Assembly: GCA_008828725.1 (NCBI GenBank)
Contig: MEHQ01002216.1
Location: 106,055-170,054, forward strand
Direction of reading: 5' to 3'
Length of the DNA: 64,000 nt
Origin: Saccharina japonica
Lineage: Eukaryota; Sar; Phaeophyceae; Laminariales; Laminariaceae
Shown here: piece by piece, positions 54,801-64,000 of the stretch
Layout of the letters: every line of letters starts with the position of its first letter
Position numbering within the stretch: position 1 is the stretch's first letter
The notes under the pieces: model-generated
What the model was told of the DNA's origin: nothing
Database searches by the model: none
What the model saw: the letters and a program-made list of their open reading frames with translations, nothing else
Made by a program: the position numbers and the translations under genes

Positions 54801-55097
54801 TCACGCAACTAGCGTTCCAGTCAACCGCAATACAGTCGTCGCCGAGAGCACGCAGGAGAAAAGCCGCCGCAACGTTCCTCAAACCCCCAATCGCAAGCAA
54901 AGGCACCCACCCACCAGCAACAAACACACCGCGAGGCAAGGCAAACCACCTCGTGTCGGAAAAAAAAAAAAAAAAAAAACGTCCACCAGGCAAGGCAAGG
55001 CATTGTAGCGATGCGAGGGTCTATGGTCATACGACTACCGCCATGCACGACGTGAGTACACCTCCCCCCTGCCCCTGGTGCCCATCAAGCCGATCGT

Positions 55098-58000
55098 TCA
55101 CGCTAAGGCCTGTCGACACCACTCCGAGTATAGGGGTGACTCAAGTGTCTTCAACCTTTTCACGAAGGCGTTCAGAGATGCGGCAGGGTCCACTGGTGGC
55201 GCTGGTCCCACCGCCGAGCCCGCTTGCATCCGAGAGATCGCCCCCGCCCCCGCCGCGGAGAAGTCAAGCTGCTTTTCCGGCAGTCCTGACGGGAGACCTG
55301 GGAGGGTTTTGGCGGCACAGCGGTTACGCTTACGTTAACTCTTGATTGTTTTTTTTCGATTTTTTTCTTCTTCTTTTTACTATTGCAAGATCAGGAGCAT
55401 TACACAAGTAGCATGTATGAATATGCTACATGTGATACCATGTGTTCTCCCGAAGTATGCTGCCCATGCTTAAAAAAATAGAAACCCCTACGATGATGCT
55501 ACTTTTAAGCTCTTCGGAAAGGCCAACTATGCCGAAAGAATTGCGAGCATACAAAGTGGATGCAAGCCAATCAGGCAGCGGAATATAGGGAAACGGGGAG
55601 AGGCTTTTGAGTGAATTACGTCAAATGACGGGGCAGTTTAGGGGGGCGGCGGACGGCAAATAACGTCAACTATTACTACCATCATGTCTCGAAATATAAG
55701 AAACGCTTGACGCGTGCTACGGTAGAGGTAGCACTTTTTGGCTGAATGTTTTCTGAACGATCGGGCTCCTTAATCAAAATTCGTCGGACTTTAATTATTG
55801 TGACGAAATATTTTTCAGACTAAACTTTGGTCATGAGATTTCTCATCCGGCAGCACTTTTACTTTCCTCCAAAATCGTTTTTCCGGTGAGGCGTAACGCT
55901 CCTTAAGTGACCACCCTTAGAAGGCAGAAACATGGTGCACCTCTATCGTAGCATGCGTCTTTGCATATACATACTAAATACAAACGGTTCTAATATTTCA
56001 GGACATAGAGACCAGTGCTCGTTTTTTTTTTTGTGAAGGACGGTCCGTCATAAAGGCGTGTTTACCTGGTCTTGAGGGGTGGTCTGGAGGTTTTGCGGAA
56101 AAGCGGTTCAGGCGGGGAAAAGCCGAGGACGTCGTGCGAAACGGAGAGATACATGGCAGTGGGTGGCAACAGCAGTGATCTACTGCCCCGCTACAACAGT
56201 ACCTGACAGTCAGTAGAAGAGACGGCCGGAGGAATGAAATGGTTGCGCACTGCTGCTGTGGTGTACCGGTACTGTTTGGGGGACGACTAGTACGGAGGAC
56301 CATAGTAAATAGGTGACCTATGGTACACAAAAAAAAACTATATGTTTACCTATTTTTACCAACATTATCAGGTCCTATTTACTATGGTCCCCCCGTGATA
56401 CGACACGTAAGCCTTTCGAGAGAGACTGTGACACAGCCGGGCCGGGCCGCTTTTCGAAACAGGGTTTCACAGGGAAAACGAGGGAGAAAGCACGCACACT
56501 TCGTATCACATGACGATCATATAGAACATCCGCCACACGACGAAGCTCGGGGCTATCATACGAAGGCTAGGGGATTATCAAAGTTTAGACTCAGGCTCAC
56601 GACGCGCGCTCAGCATCACGACACTGCTCTCGTGCTGCTGCGCGATCACACTATTCCGGGGGGGCTATTGTAGTAAGATGGTAAATTCCGGGGGGGCTAT
56701 TGTAGTAAGATGGTAAATACCGGGGGGGCTATTGTAGTAAGATGGTAAATACCGGGGGGCTATTGTAGTAAGATGGTAAATTCCGGGGGGGGCTACTGTA
56801 GTAAGATGGTAAATTCCGGGGGGGCTATTGTAGTAACATGGTAAATTCCGGGGGGGCTATTGTAGTGAGATGGTAAATTCCGGGGGGGGCTACTGTAGTA
56901 AGAAGGTAATCAGAACCTACGACGGACTCAAAAACCATACATCCTACCTTTTTACACATCATATATTTTTGTCAACATACCATGCGGGTGTACTTCAGTG
57001 CAGTATTTTGGAAGTACGAGAAGTGTTTTTGTACTGCAGTCGTACAGTGGGGACCCGGGGGGGCTACTGTAGTAAAAGATGGTAATCAGAACCTACGACG
57101 GAACTCAAAAACCATACAACCTACCTTTTTACACATCATATTTTTTTTGTCAACATACCATGCGGTTGTACTTCAGTGCAGTATTTTGCAAGCACGAAAA
57201 GTGTCTTTCTACTGCAGTCGTACACTGTAGACCCGTGCGACGATGGGGGTACGTGGCATTTTTTTTTTATGACAGGGCTCCTTAACCCAATGTCGTCGGA
57301 TTGCCATTTTTCGTTTTTCGGCACATGTTATCCGTTGTATGTATGCCAAGGCCGTGGGATGGTTTACCGGCTTGCACTTTCCTCATTTGGGCAAAAGTCA
57401 GTTTCTGGGCGAGCATTGAGCTTTTCAACTGAGGGCTCCGAGAAAAAAAAGAGCTCCACCTCCACCGTAGATTGCCTTTGTATGCCCCCCCGTAGTGGCG
57501 CTAAGCATCACGACACTTTAGTCGTGCTGCTGCCCCCGTAGTGGTGCTAAGCATCACGACACTTTAGTCGTGCTGCTGCACGATCACACTACTATCACGG
57601 AGGGCCGTAGGTAACAATCAGAACCCATCATGGGCTCCAGAAACCATACATCCCCCCGACCATTACACACCATATTTTGGTTCCAGTTACTACCTGTTAT
57701 GTCCCCCCCCGTAGTAATAATAGACGCTCGACGAGGACCACATTGGTCCCTATACCTACAGCAGTAGGTCACAAAAGGGCTTTGGCCTCCATATACCTGA
57801 AACCCCCCTCCCCCAAAAAAGAGAGAGAGGGCTACAAAAACATGTTAAGCATACGAAGTAGGTCATTTGGAATATATATATATAGTAGGGGTAGGGGTGG
57901 ATAGAATTATTTAATTAATGGCTTGAGCTAGCGTGGATTGATTATTTTTGACACGAGAGGGACACGACATCGCAGAAGCGTATCTGGCGTAGAGCGCGAG

Positions 58001-58184
58001 CGTCAATCTCCACCTGCCGGCGTGGTGCACTCCACGTCAAGACAGACTGGGAGTATTTGGTGCTGGTCCTGGGGTTGGTCTTCCCGGTGTCGGGGGTTGG
58101 TTTTAGATGATCGCCAGTAACGTTGTTGTGGACTGCCCACCCAGAAATAAGGCAGATACTTGCAGGGAAATTAGCTAACGTGAT

Positions 58185-58215
<31 letters not shown>

Positions 58216-61200
58216 CTATCGTCATAATCATCACCATCATCTTCATCATCATCATCATCATCATCACCACCACCACCGCCACCATCACTATCATCACCAT
58301 CAGGGGATGTTGGCTTTAGACTATCACCAGCAACCATGTCGGCTGTGATATTCTTGCTATGCAGAAAGCTAGTCACCCCCAGCCGAAGGGGTTATATAAC
58401 ATCGGCCTATGCCGAGCATACAGAAACCCAAGCGTTCCAAAAAGTTCCATAAACGTACCAAAGACAAAAAAAAAAGCAAAGAAGAAAAATAAGAATACCA
58501 TACCTCCAGCCGTCAACTGACAAAGCCGCAACGAAAAAAACAAAGGCCCCACGAAAACAATAACGGAGGGAGTTGAAAAACGCACCCCCTGACGAGGGCA
58601 CGGAAAACGACGACCAACCTTCAGGCACGCCGAGGCGTGTTGTTGCCGTCGCCGTCGCCGGAGACCCATCACCGATGCACGCGCCTCCCGCCAATTTTCT
58701 CTTACCCTTGCTCCCCTCTCCCTTGTCGGTCGAGCCTGGAAGATTTATGCGGAACGCCTTCGCAATGTGCTCGACGTCGGCGAGCCCACACTTTCTCTGA
58801 GGGAAGGAAACAAAAGCGCGGTAGGGTAGGCGTAGGGGTGAGGGTAGGGGTAGGGGTAGGCGTCGGCGATTGGGGCGGCCGCGGCGGTGCCGGAAAGGCG
58901 TGGGGTATTGCGACGATCTGGACTGGACAGGGTGACACACGGTGAACTTGAGAGGGCACAAACATCGTCAGGGACTTGTGCGCGGCTTATCCCTGTTAGA
59001 ACTGCGTTGTACTCTTCTTGTCTTGTTATGTTTCTGTTTTGTTTCTTCTTCTACCCATTTATTGTCTCCGCCCTTCTTTTCTCTCTCCTTCCTACGCAGT
59101 CGTAACTCAGATCAGGGGTCGTATACTCGTAGCAGGCTCTTCTCCCCCGTCTCTACCACGGCGGTATATGCGTGCCTTGCTTTTTTTATTGCGATAATAG
59201 TTCAGACGTTTCTTCCCTCGTCGACTCGCGTCGAAATTTCGCTGTAAAAAAACAACTATCCCAAGTATAATTTCAAGTAATCTCCACCCCAAAACCAGAG
59301 ACAGGTCCTATCGGGGTCTTAACGTTATCAATCAACCCTTCTGAGAATTGAGCAAGGAAACAAAAAAACGAAAAATGATGATCACATATATCATAGCATC
59401 GCCCACTGATTGGTTGGGGATAATAAACTTGGGCGTCCGAACTATATACCCCCTTCTGGCCGGAAAAATAAGACACGCTTGAATTATAATATGGGTATCA
59501 AGCGGTCCTTACATTCCCGCGGCCAGAGTGGTGTGATACAGCACAAGGAAACGCACAGCACGCGAGTAGGATTATTATGTCCATGCTGTCTCTTTTTTCT
59601 TCTTCTCAGTTTGATGGGGTTCTTATTGGAAAAAGGAGCATTAAAAGCAATGCCACGTGTGATTATGTACCACGTTCCTCCCCAATTGTGCTGCCTGTGC
59701 TCCAAAAATCCCGCCCAAAAGCCCAATTTTGTGCTTTTCATAGTGCCCAATTATGCCGAAAGAAGTGCGAGAACAGTGGACATAAGCCTACACCCGAACA
59801 GCTTTCGTGGACGGTTAGTAAGACCAAAGCTTCTCCCGTTGTTTTGGTGGCTAGCTCCGGATGCCAAAAGGAAAACACGTCCAAGCGGCGCAGAGCTAGG
59901 ACTGCGGTCATGCCGAACGCACAGCCCCTGTCTGTATATCAACAATCGAACCCACTAATTTCTAGGGCCGGGCACTGGCTGACTTAGTCAGTAGCGATTA
60001 TACTATCGTCAAAATCAATCATCATACTGGATTGCAGCAGTACACTGTCTTATCCTCTCCCCTCTCTCCTCCCGAGACGCTTTTGGTGGGTTTCCGTACT
60101 ATACTATGGCGTGTTTCTTGGACGTACGTCAGATAACACCTACTGGCGCACGTACTGGCGGAGTCAATCAGTAGAGTACTACTGGCAGCAGATTACTACT
60201 GCCAGTACATACTGTGCCGGTGTCCAGCCCCAATAATTTTCACATTGCATTGTCTACCATGTAGTGTCTCTGCATGTATCGTGGTTTTGTGACGACAGAG
60301 CTTGTATTTCTCTATCACAGGGTGAAGGATCGGCACGGACAATACTGGGTATGCTGGATGTCGACAGCTAGAAATAACGGCTTATTGTCGAGAACACACA
60401 CACGCCACCTTATGGTAGCTGCCCATACAGCGCAATGCTGTCGAACGCGCTTGCTATGCCACCTCTTAACAACCAAGCTCGCGGTATAATAGTCGGATCG
60501 TTTTGCAAGACGATTTCGGAGCAACCCCCCCCCCCCCAAGGTGCGCACGACTTCAAGACTCTGCCCGGTGGCTGCAGCCACAGAGCGTGATGCTGTCGAA
60601 CGCGCTTGCTATGCCACCTCTTAACAACCAAGCTCGCGGTATAATAGTCGGATCGTTTTGCAAGACGATTTCGGAGCAACACCCCCCCCCCCAAGGTGCG
60701 CACGACTTCAAGACTCTGCCCGGTGGCTGCAGCCACAGAGCGTGATGCTGTCGAACGCGCTTGCTATGCCACCTCAAATAAGCAAGCTCGCGATACATAT
60801 GGTCGGATAGGTTTGCAAGCCGAATTTCGAAGCGAAACGCATCCTCCACCCGCGGGCACGGCTTCAGGCTCACAGCCAGGCGAAAAAGGGGAAAATAGGC
60901 TTGTCATCCTTGGAGTGGATGGCGTGTCCTCTAGCCTAACCCCCACCTGCACCTTTGAGATGGAGCATCTATCAAGCATCCACAGCCCCAAAGTCACCAC
61001 GGCAACCACAGGTACGAGCAGGTATATCCGCTATTTTGACGCACTTTTACTCGGGGCCATAGTAATCAGGGCCCTTAACTCACACAAAAAACTACATATT
61101 ACAGTATTTTTAATAAGCAGATTCGGTCCTGAATACCATGTCCCCCCGGCATAAGCCTGGGCTGGTTTCGACGTAAATCGAAGAGCGCGCGATGGATTGG

Positions 61201-62507
61201 ATTGGATTGGATGGATCATGGCACCATTTCTTCGAGCGAAAACACACATATACCGAGGCTGCTGGCTCTCACCACGACGTCGACGCAAATCTTGTCCAAG
61301 TCATGAATTTTCATCTGCACCTCTGTTGCCACGAAGGAACGCACCGCGTGAGCCTTAACCTGCAAGGTGGGAGGGATATGACCGAGCCAAGGGTTATATC
61401 CCGCGGCCTAAGCTGTCTTCCTTTGCAACAGGAGCGGCGGGTTAAATCGACACAAGGCACGTTTTTTTTTTTTTTAACGTGTCATGCGAGATGTTGTTCA
61501 GGATCTGATCTGTACAGTAGTAGCACAGGTCCAACCGCGAGAAAACAAACCCTAGATCACGCGGTCTATACGGCTCCCACCCTAAAAACCAACATGAGCT
61601 AGATCATATAGATCATACAGGTCATACAGATCAGGACTATACCTACCCTCTGAAGGATCTAGATCGTAAACTGAGAACCGATTATCTGTGCGAGGAGGTG
61701 TGCAAGATTATGCCATTCCTACGGCTGCACTATTACGGGGGAAGCATAGTAAATACTAGTAAATAGGACCTACGGCACACACACAAAAACCTATTATACC
61801 ATATTTCACTATTTTTACTAGCTATATTTTGGTCCCTATTGACGTAAATAGGACCTATGGCACACACACAAAAACCTATTATACCATATTTCACTATTTT
61901 TACTAGCTATATTTTGGTCCTATTGACGTAAATAGGACCTACGGCACACAGACAAACCTATTATACCATATTTCACTATTTTTACTATAATAGCTATATT
62001 TTGGTCCTATTTACTATGGTTCCTCCTTGGTAGTAAAATATTTTCACCCCCTTTGGTACGGACCCCCTTTAAGGGATATAAGGACCCTTTTTAAGGGATA
62101 TGAGGGAGAGCAACCAAAACAAGTATTTACTTGGGGGTGTCATCAACCGTCTGCGACCAGAGTGAGAACGCCCATCATTGCGGGGTCGTATTAAAAAAAA
62201 TGTTGCGCCCGTGCCGTACGGCTGACCCCTTGCATTGCATCAACCATTGTAAACCGGACACCAACCATTGTATGTAGCATCCGCCAATCACACGCAGTGG
62301 CCGTGGATGTAGTCGTCAAATTTGTATTGTCTATTTCTCCCCACGTATGAATTATCAAGAGGGTTATTATATAAGTGAAACCCTCCGAAATCTGCGGGTC
62401 ACCTTAGCTTCGACGGTAGCGACGCAGAACGCCGCAGCGTGATACTTGGGCGCGGTGTAGTTCAAAAGACCTCCCTTTTCCGCCGTAACTGTGCGCCGAC
62501 ACGCCTC
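55098..62507 (-). CDS. ORC6: ORC6-like origin recognition complex subunit, C-terminal four exons
   Basis: Exons (minus): 62507-62403, 61359-61273, 58796-58706 and 55297-55098 (TGA). Phases 0, 0, 1 all match. Translation includes EACRRTVTAEKGGLLNYTAP, KYHAAAFCVATVEAK, VKAHAVRSFVATEVQMKIHD, LDKICVDVV, RKCGLADVEHIAKAFRINLP, a charged linker and SLNAFVKRLKTLESPLYSEW then CRQALA. This resembles the second cyclin-like fold of plant and animal ORC6 (yTrPvYtavAF…lKvdk…F…m.dlCfDVf) and its C-terminal YEEWK helix, which contacts other ORC subunits. ORC6 acts in nuclear replication licensing. The 5' part (first cyclin fold) was not found up to 64000. Identity is inferred from pattern and length, not from a search. 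A remote TFIIB/cyclin-fold protein is the alternative. Confidence 0.5.
55710..55965. repeat. TACGGTAGAGGT inverted-repeat element, near full length
   Basis: Left end GACGCGTGCTACGGTAGAGG, right end CACCTCTATCGTAGCATGCG then TC, ~255 bp, with GATCGGGCTCCTTAATCAAA inside. A good reference copy, in ORC6-like intron 3. Confidence 0.8.
56283..56393. repeat. CCATAGTAAATAGGACC element, intact
   Basis: GGACCATAGTAAATAGG and GGTCCTATTTACTATGGTCC form the ends, ~110 bp apart, with TATGTTTACCTATTTTTACC inside. Confidence 0.85.
56655..57240. repeat. 33-bp tandem array and ~165-bp duplicated unit
   Basis: GGTAAATTCCGGGGGGGCTA then TTGTAGTAAGAT, about eight times (56655-56905). A longer unit begins AATCAGAACCTACGACGGA and ends CTGCAGTCGTACA, present at 56910-57050 and 57085-57230. 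A fragment (CAGAACC-ATCATGGGCTC) is at 57617. Confidence 0.85.
58178..58300. repeat. (ATC)n microsatellite
   Basis: CATCATCATC with CACCACC variants; its left flank is shared with 19700-19715. Confidence 0.85.
59045..59245 (-). repeat. SINE body copy
   Basis: CCCATTTATTGTCTCCGCCC, GTCGTAACTCAGATCAGGGG, CTTGCTTTTTTTATTGCGAT and TTCCCTCGTCGACTCGCGTC, reverse of the SINE body at 330-523. Longest of the partial copies. Confidence 0.8.
59965..60230. mobile_element. GGGCTGGGCACTGG inverted-repeat element, uninterrupted
   Basis: Left end GGGCCGGGCACTGGCTGACT, right end ACTGTGCCGGTGTCCAGCCC, ~266 bp. It serves as the empty-site control for the nested copy at 47187-47627. Confidence 0.8.
60431..60870. 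repeat. ~155 bp tandem triplication
   Basis: TGCTGTCGAACGCGCTTGCT … GTGGCTGCAGCCACAGAGCG begins at 60431, 60590 and 60744. The first two units are nearly identical and the third diverges after ~90 bp. Each contains a C run after GGAGCAA and the palindrome GGTGGCTGCAGCCAC. Confidence 0.85.
61738..62035. repeat. CCATAGTAAATAGGACC element internally triplicated
   Basis: The outer ends GCATAGTAAATA and TATTTACTATGGTTCC frame three ~85 bp internal copies of AAATAGGACCTACGGCACAC … TAGCTATATTTTGGTCC. Confidence 0.8.
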
Positions 62508-62594
62508 CTGAGAAACGGAAAACCGACGACGAACGGCACGCAGCGGGAGGAGGGGGGGGGGGGGCATGAAAATGAAGTACCCCCCGCCCCACCG

Positions 62595-63130
62595 GTCCCT
62601 ATGAGTATATTACATACTTATAGGTTGGGTTGGCGTCGGTTGGCGACGACAGCTGTAAAACACGCCTCTCACTGCGTGAGCTCGACAACCAGGGTACCGT
62701 TTTTTTTGTTTGCTTTTTTTGGCGGTCACCAAGGCTGGCGGTCTTGTTAGATCATTTGTGCGGGGTTGAAACCTCACTCCGCACAAGGGGAATGATCGTC
62801 TCACGTAGTGTGTATATGGTAAGGCACCACGAGGCAGACACGTACGATAATACCCATTGCTGTCTCTGGAAGTGGCCACACCAGAAATAAATCAATTCAT
62901 TGAGGCTGTCGTCCATATGCAAGTCCGCCTCACAGGCGGTTCTTAGCGGGATGCAGCTCCCCTCCATGCGACTCGCCCAATACCTCACGGCGCTTCGGGC
63001 TTGTGCAAGCAATGTCTGCCTGGTTGGTGAAAACCCAACGTGCTCCGTCCCGGCATTGTATATAGGGATGCGAGGGTCTATGGTCATACGACTACGGCCG
63101 CGCACGACATGAATGCACCCCCCCCCCCTC
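62595..63130 (+). mobile_element. Near full-length poly(C)-tailed non-autonomous element
   Basis: Matches 24470-24998 throughout, with 3' end GCGCACGACATGAATGCA plus C10. It lies just upstream (5') of the first ORC6-like exon seen. Confidence 0.75.
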
Positions 63131-64000
63131 CGTCGTGAAGTAGCCACCTATATACTAGTCCACAGCAGGGAAGACAAGACAGCGCCGAGCGCACGCCCAC
63201 AAAACACATCGGTGCAAGGAAAAAACAGCCCACGCACCCGCTATATACCGCTAAAAACCAACTTGTGGGGCTTGATACAACGTATTTTTTATAAGTATAT
63301 AGAGAAAAATCGAAGACAAAAAAATGGCGATTACAAGCATCGGTCGCTGCTTGGCTGGGGGGTGTGATGAACGTTGTGCTGGGGGGGGGTGATAAACGTG
63401 GTGCTGGGGGTGTACCATGTCGTGCATGGCCGTAGTCGTATGGCCATAGCCCCTCGCATCCCCTGCAATGCTGGGACGCAGCACGTTGGGTTTTCACCAA
63501 CCAAGCAGACATTGCTTGCACCAAGCGCAAAGCGAAACGTGAGGTGTTTGGGCGAGTCGCATGAAGCGTGAGCTGCATCCTATTGAGAAGAACCAGTTTT
63601 GGGGGGTGTTAAACGTTGTGCTGGGGGTGTGTTATAAACGGCGTGTCCAAATTACTGTACCGGTATATATATATAACGTAAGGAGGCATGCATACGATAA
63701 GGGGTTCTGCCGATCTCTACCCATACTACTACTGCTTCGCGCTCACAGTACTATCGTACGTATATATAGGTAAATAGGTATATAGGTAAATATATAGGTT
63801 TTTGTGTGTACCGTAGGTCCTATTTACTATGGCATCATTAGCCCCCCCGGAATACTCTAATTTCAAGTTTTTTGTCTCCATTACGCGATTGCAGCGCTAA
63901 AGGGGATACAACATGGAGCACTGGTCCCCACGCCGACTTGGGGGGGGGGGGTGGCATATAGATAATACAGCAAAATTGGGGGAGGGGGGAGGGGGAGTGC
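63131..64000. other. Right-edge repeat region, no gene recognised
   Basis: 63365-63610 is an inverted copy of the poly(C)-tailed element with duplicated AACGTTGTGCTGGGGG segments. 63752-63855 is a half CCATAGTAAATAGGACC element. 63150-63360 and 63860-64000 show nothing I can name apart from G runs. Confidence 0.6.

Larger units (their letters stand above)
50491..55097. other. Repeat-only interval between the GH47 and ORC6-like genes
   Basis: Both flanking genes end here (tail to tail). Contents: CTCCCCATAGCGTC duplicate of the GH47 3' end (50539-50575); TACGGTAGAGGT-family copy (51080-51400); copia-like LTR debris (51660-52625); GCGGAAATATAAGG elements (52690-52775, 53668-53830); (GATCTGTAT)n remnants (53095-53225, 53860-53975); one N at 53977; CAGT/CAGC tetramer tract (54045-54250); CCAA-rich tract (54540-54800); poly(C)-tailed element (54995-55075). 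No exon was recognised. Confidence 0.6.

Noticed and set aside
54392..55345. + strand open frame of 317 codons, Asn/Gln/Pro-rich then Pro/Ser-rich
   Set aside because: It runs over a CCAA tetranucleotide tract, a poly(A) run, a poly(C)-tailed element and the reverse of the ORC6-like terminal exon. No domain.
62960..63110. 5S rRNA-derived promoter in the poly(C)-tailed element (AAGCAATGTCTGCCTGGTTGG resembles the 5S box A/box C region)
   Set aside because: Similarity is limited to a few short words and the rest of 5S rRNA does not align. A proper alignment to 5S would be needed.

Overview
This is a window of nuclear DNA from a eukaryote. It has long spliceosomal introns, a nuclear replication factor, a secretory-pathway mannosidase, a mitochondrial-type AAA+ ATPase and very dense dispersed and tandem repeats. 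Many short, mostly phase-0 exons sit in long repeat-packed introns, with GT-AG splicing (often GTGCG or GTGAG donors). This recalls large-celled stramenopile algae, in particular brown algae. That placement is an inference from architecture only; no marker gene here fixes the species. There are two assembly gaps: 11 N at 10982-10992 and one N at 53977.

Layout. Positions 3-655 are the 3' end of a non-LTR retrotransposon (LINE) interrupted by a tRNA-derived SINE. A short terminal exon of an unidentified + strand gene ends at 1304. From 4565 to 30928 the minus strand carries a chain of exons. The downstream part (18001 to 4565) is an ATAD3-family AAA+ ATPase: coiled coil, membrane segment, Walker A/B, Arg finger, lid with a large insertion, and a low-complexity tail. 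The upstream part (30928 to about 21250) encodes an Arg-rich signal or presequence, a low-complexity region, a domain resembling the S74/intramolecular-chaperone fold, and coiled-coil exons. Exon phases allow the two parts to be one gene. Head-to-head with it, from 31363 to 50490 on the + strand, lies a complete 14-exon GH47 class I alpha-1,2-mannosidase gene with an extra Cys-rich N-terminal region. From 62507 down to 55098 on the minus strand are the last four exons of an ORC6-like origin recognition complex subunit; its 5' end lies beyond the window or was not found.

Nearly everything else is repeats: a LINE and a ~0.5 kb partner element that both end in GAGTAC followed by poly(C); a tRNA-derived SINE; at least six small inverted-repeat (MITE-like) families, including a three-deep nested insertion with TA target duplications; elements carrying (GATCTGTAT)n arrays; copia-like LTR debris; and tandem arrays of 3, 4, 5, 9, 10, 15, 28, 30, 33, 59, 62 and 155 bp units. 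The genes do not form a functional cluster. Their products act in N-glycan trimming, mitochondrial membrane organisation and DNA replication licensing.
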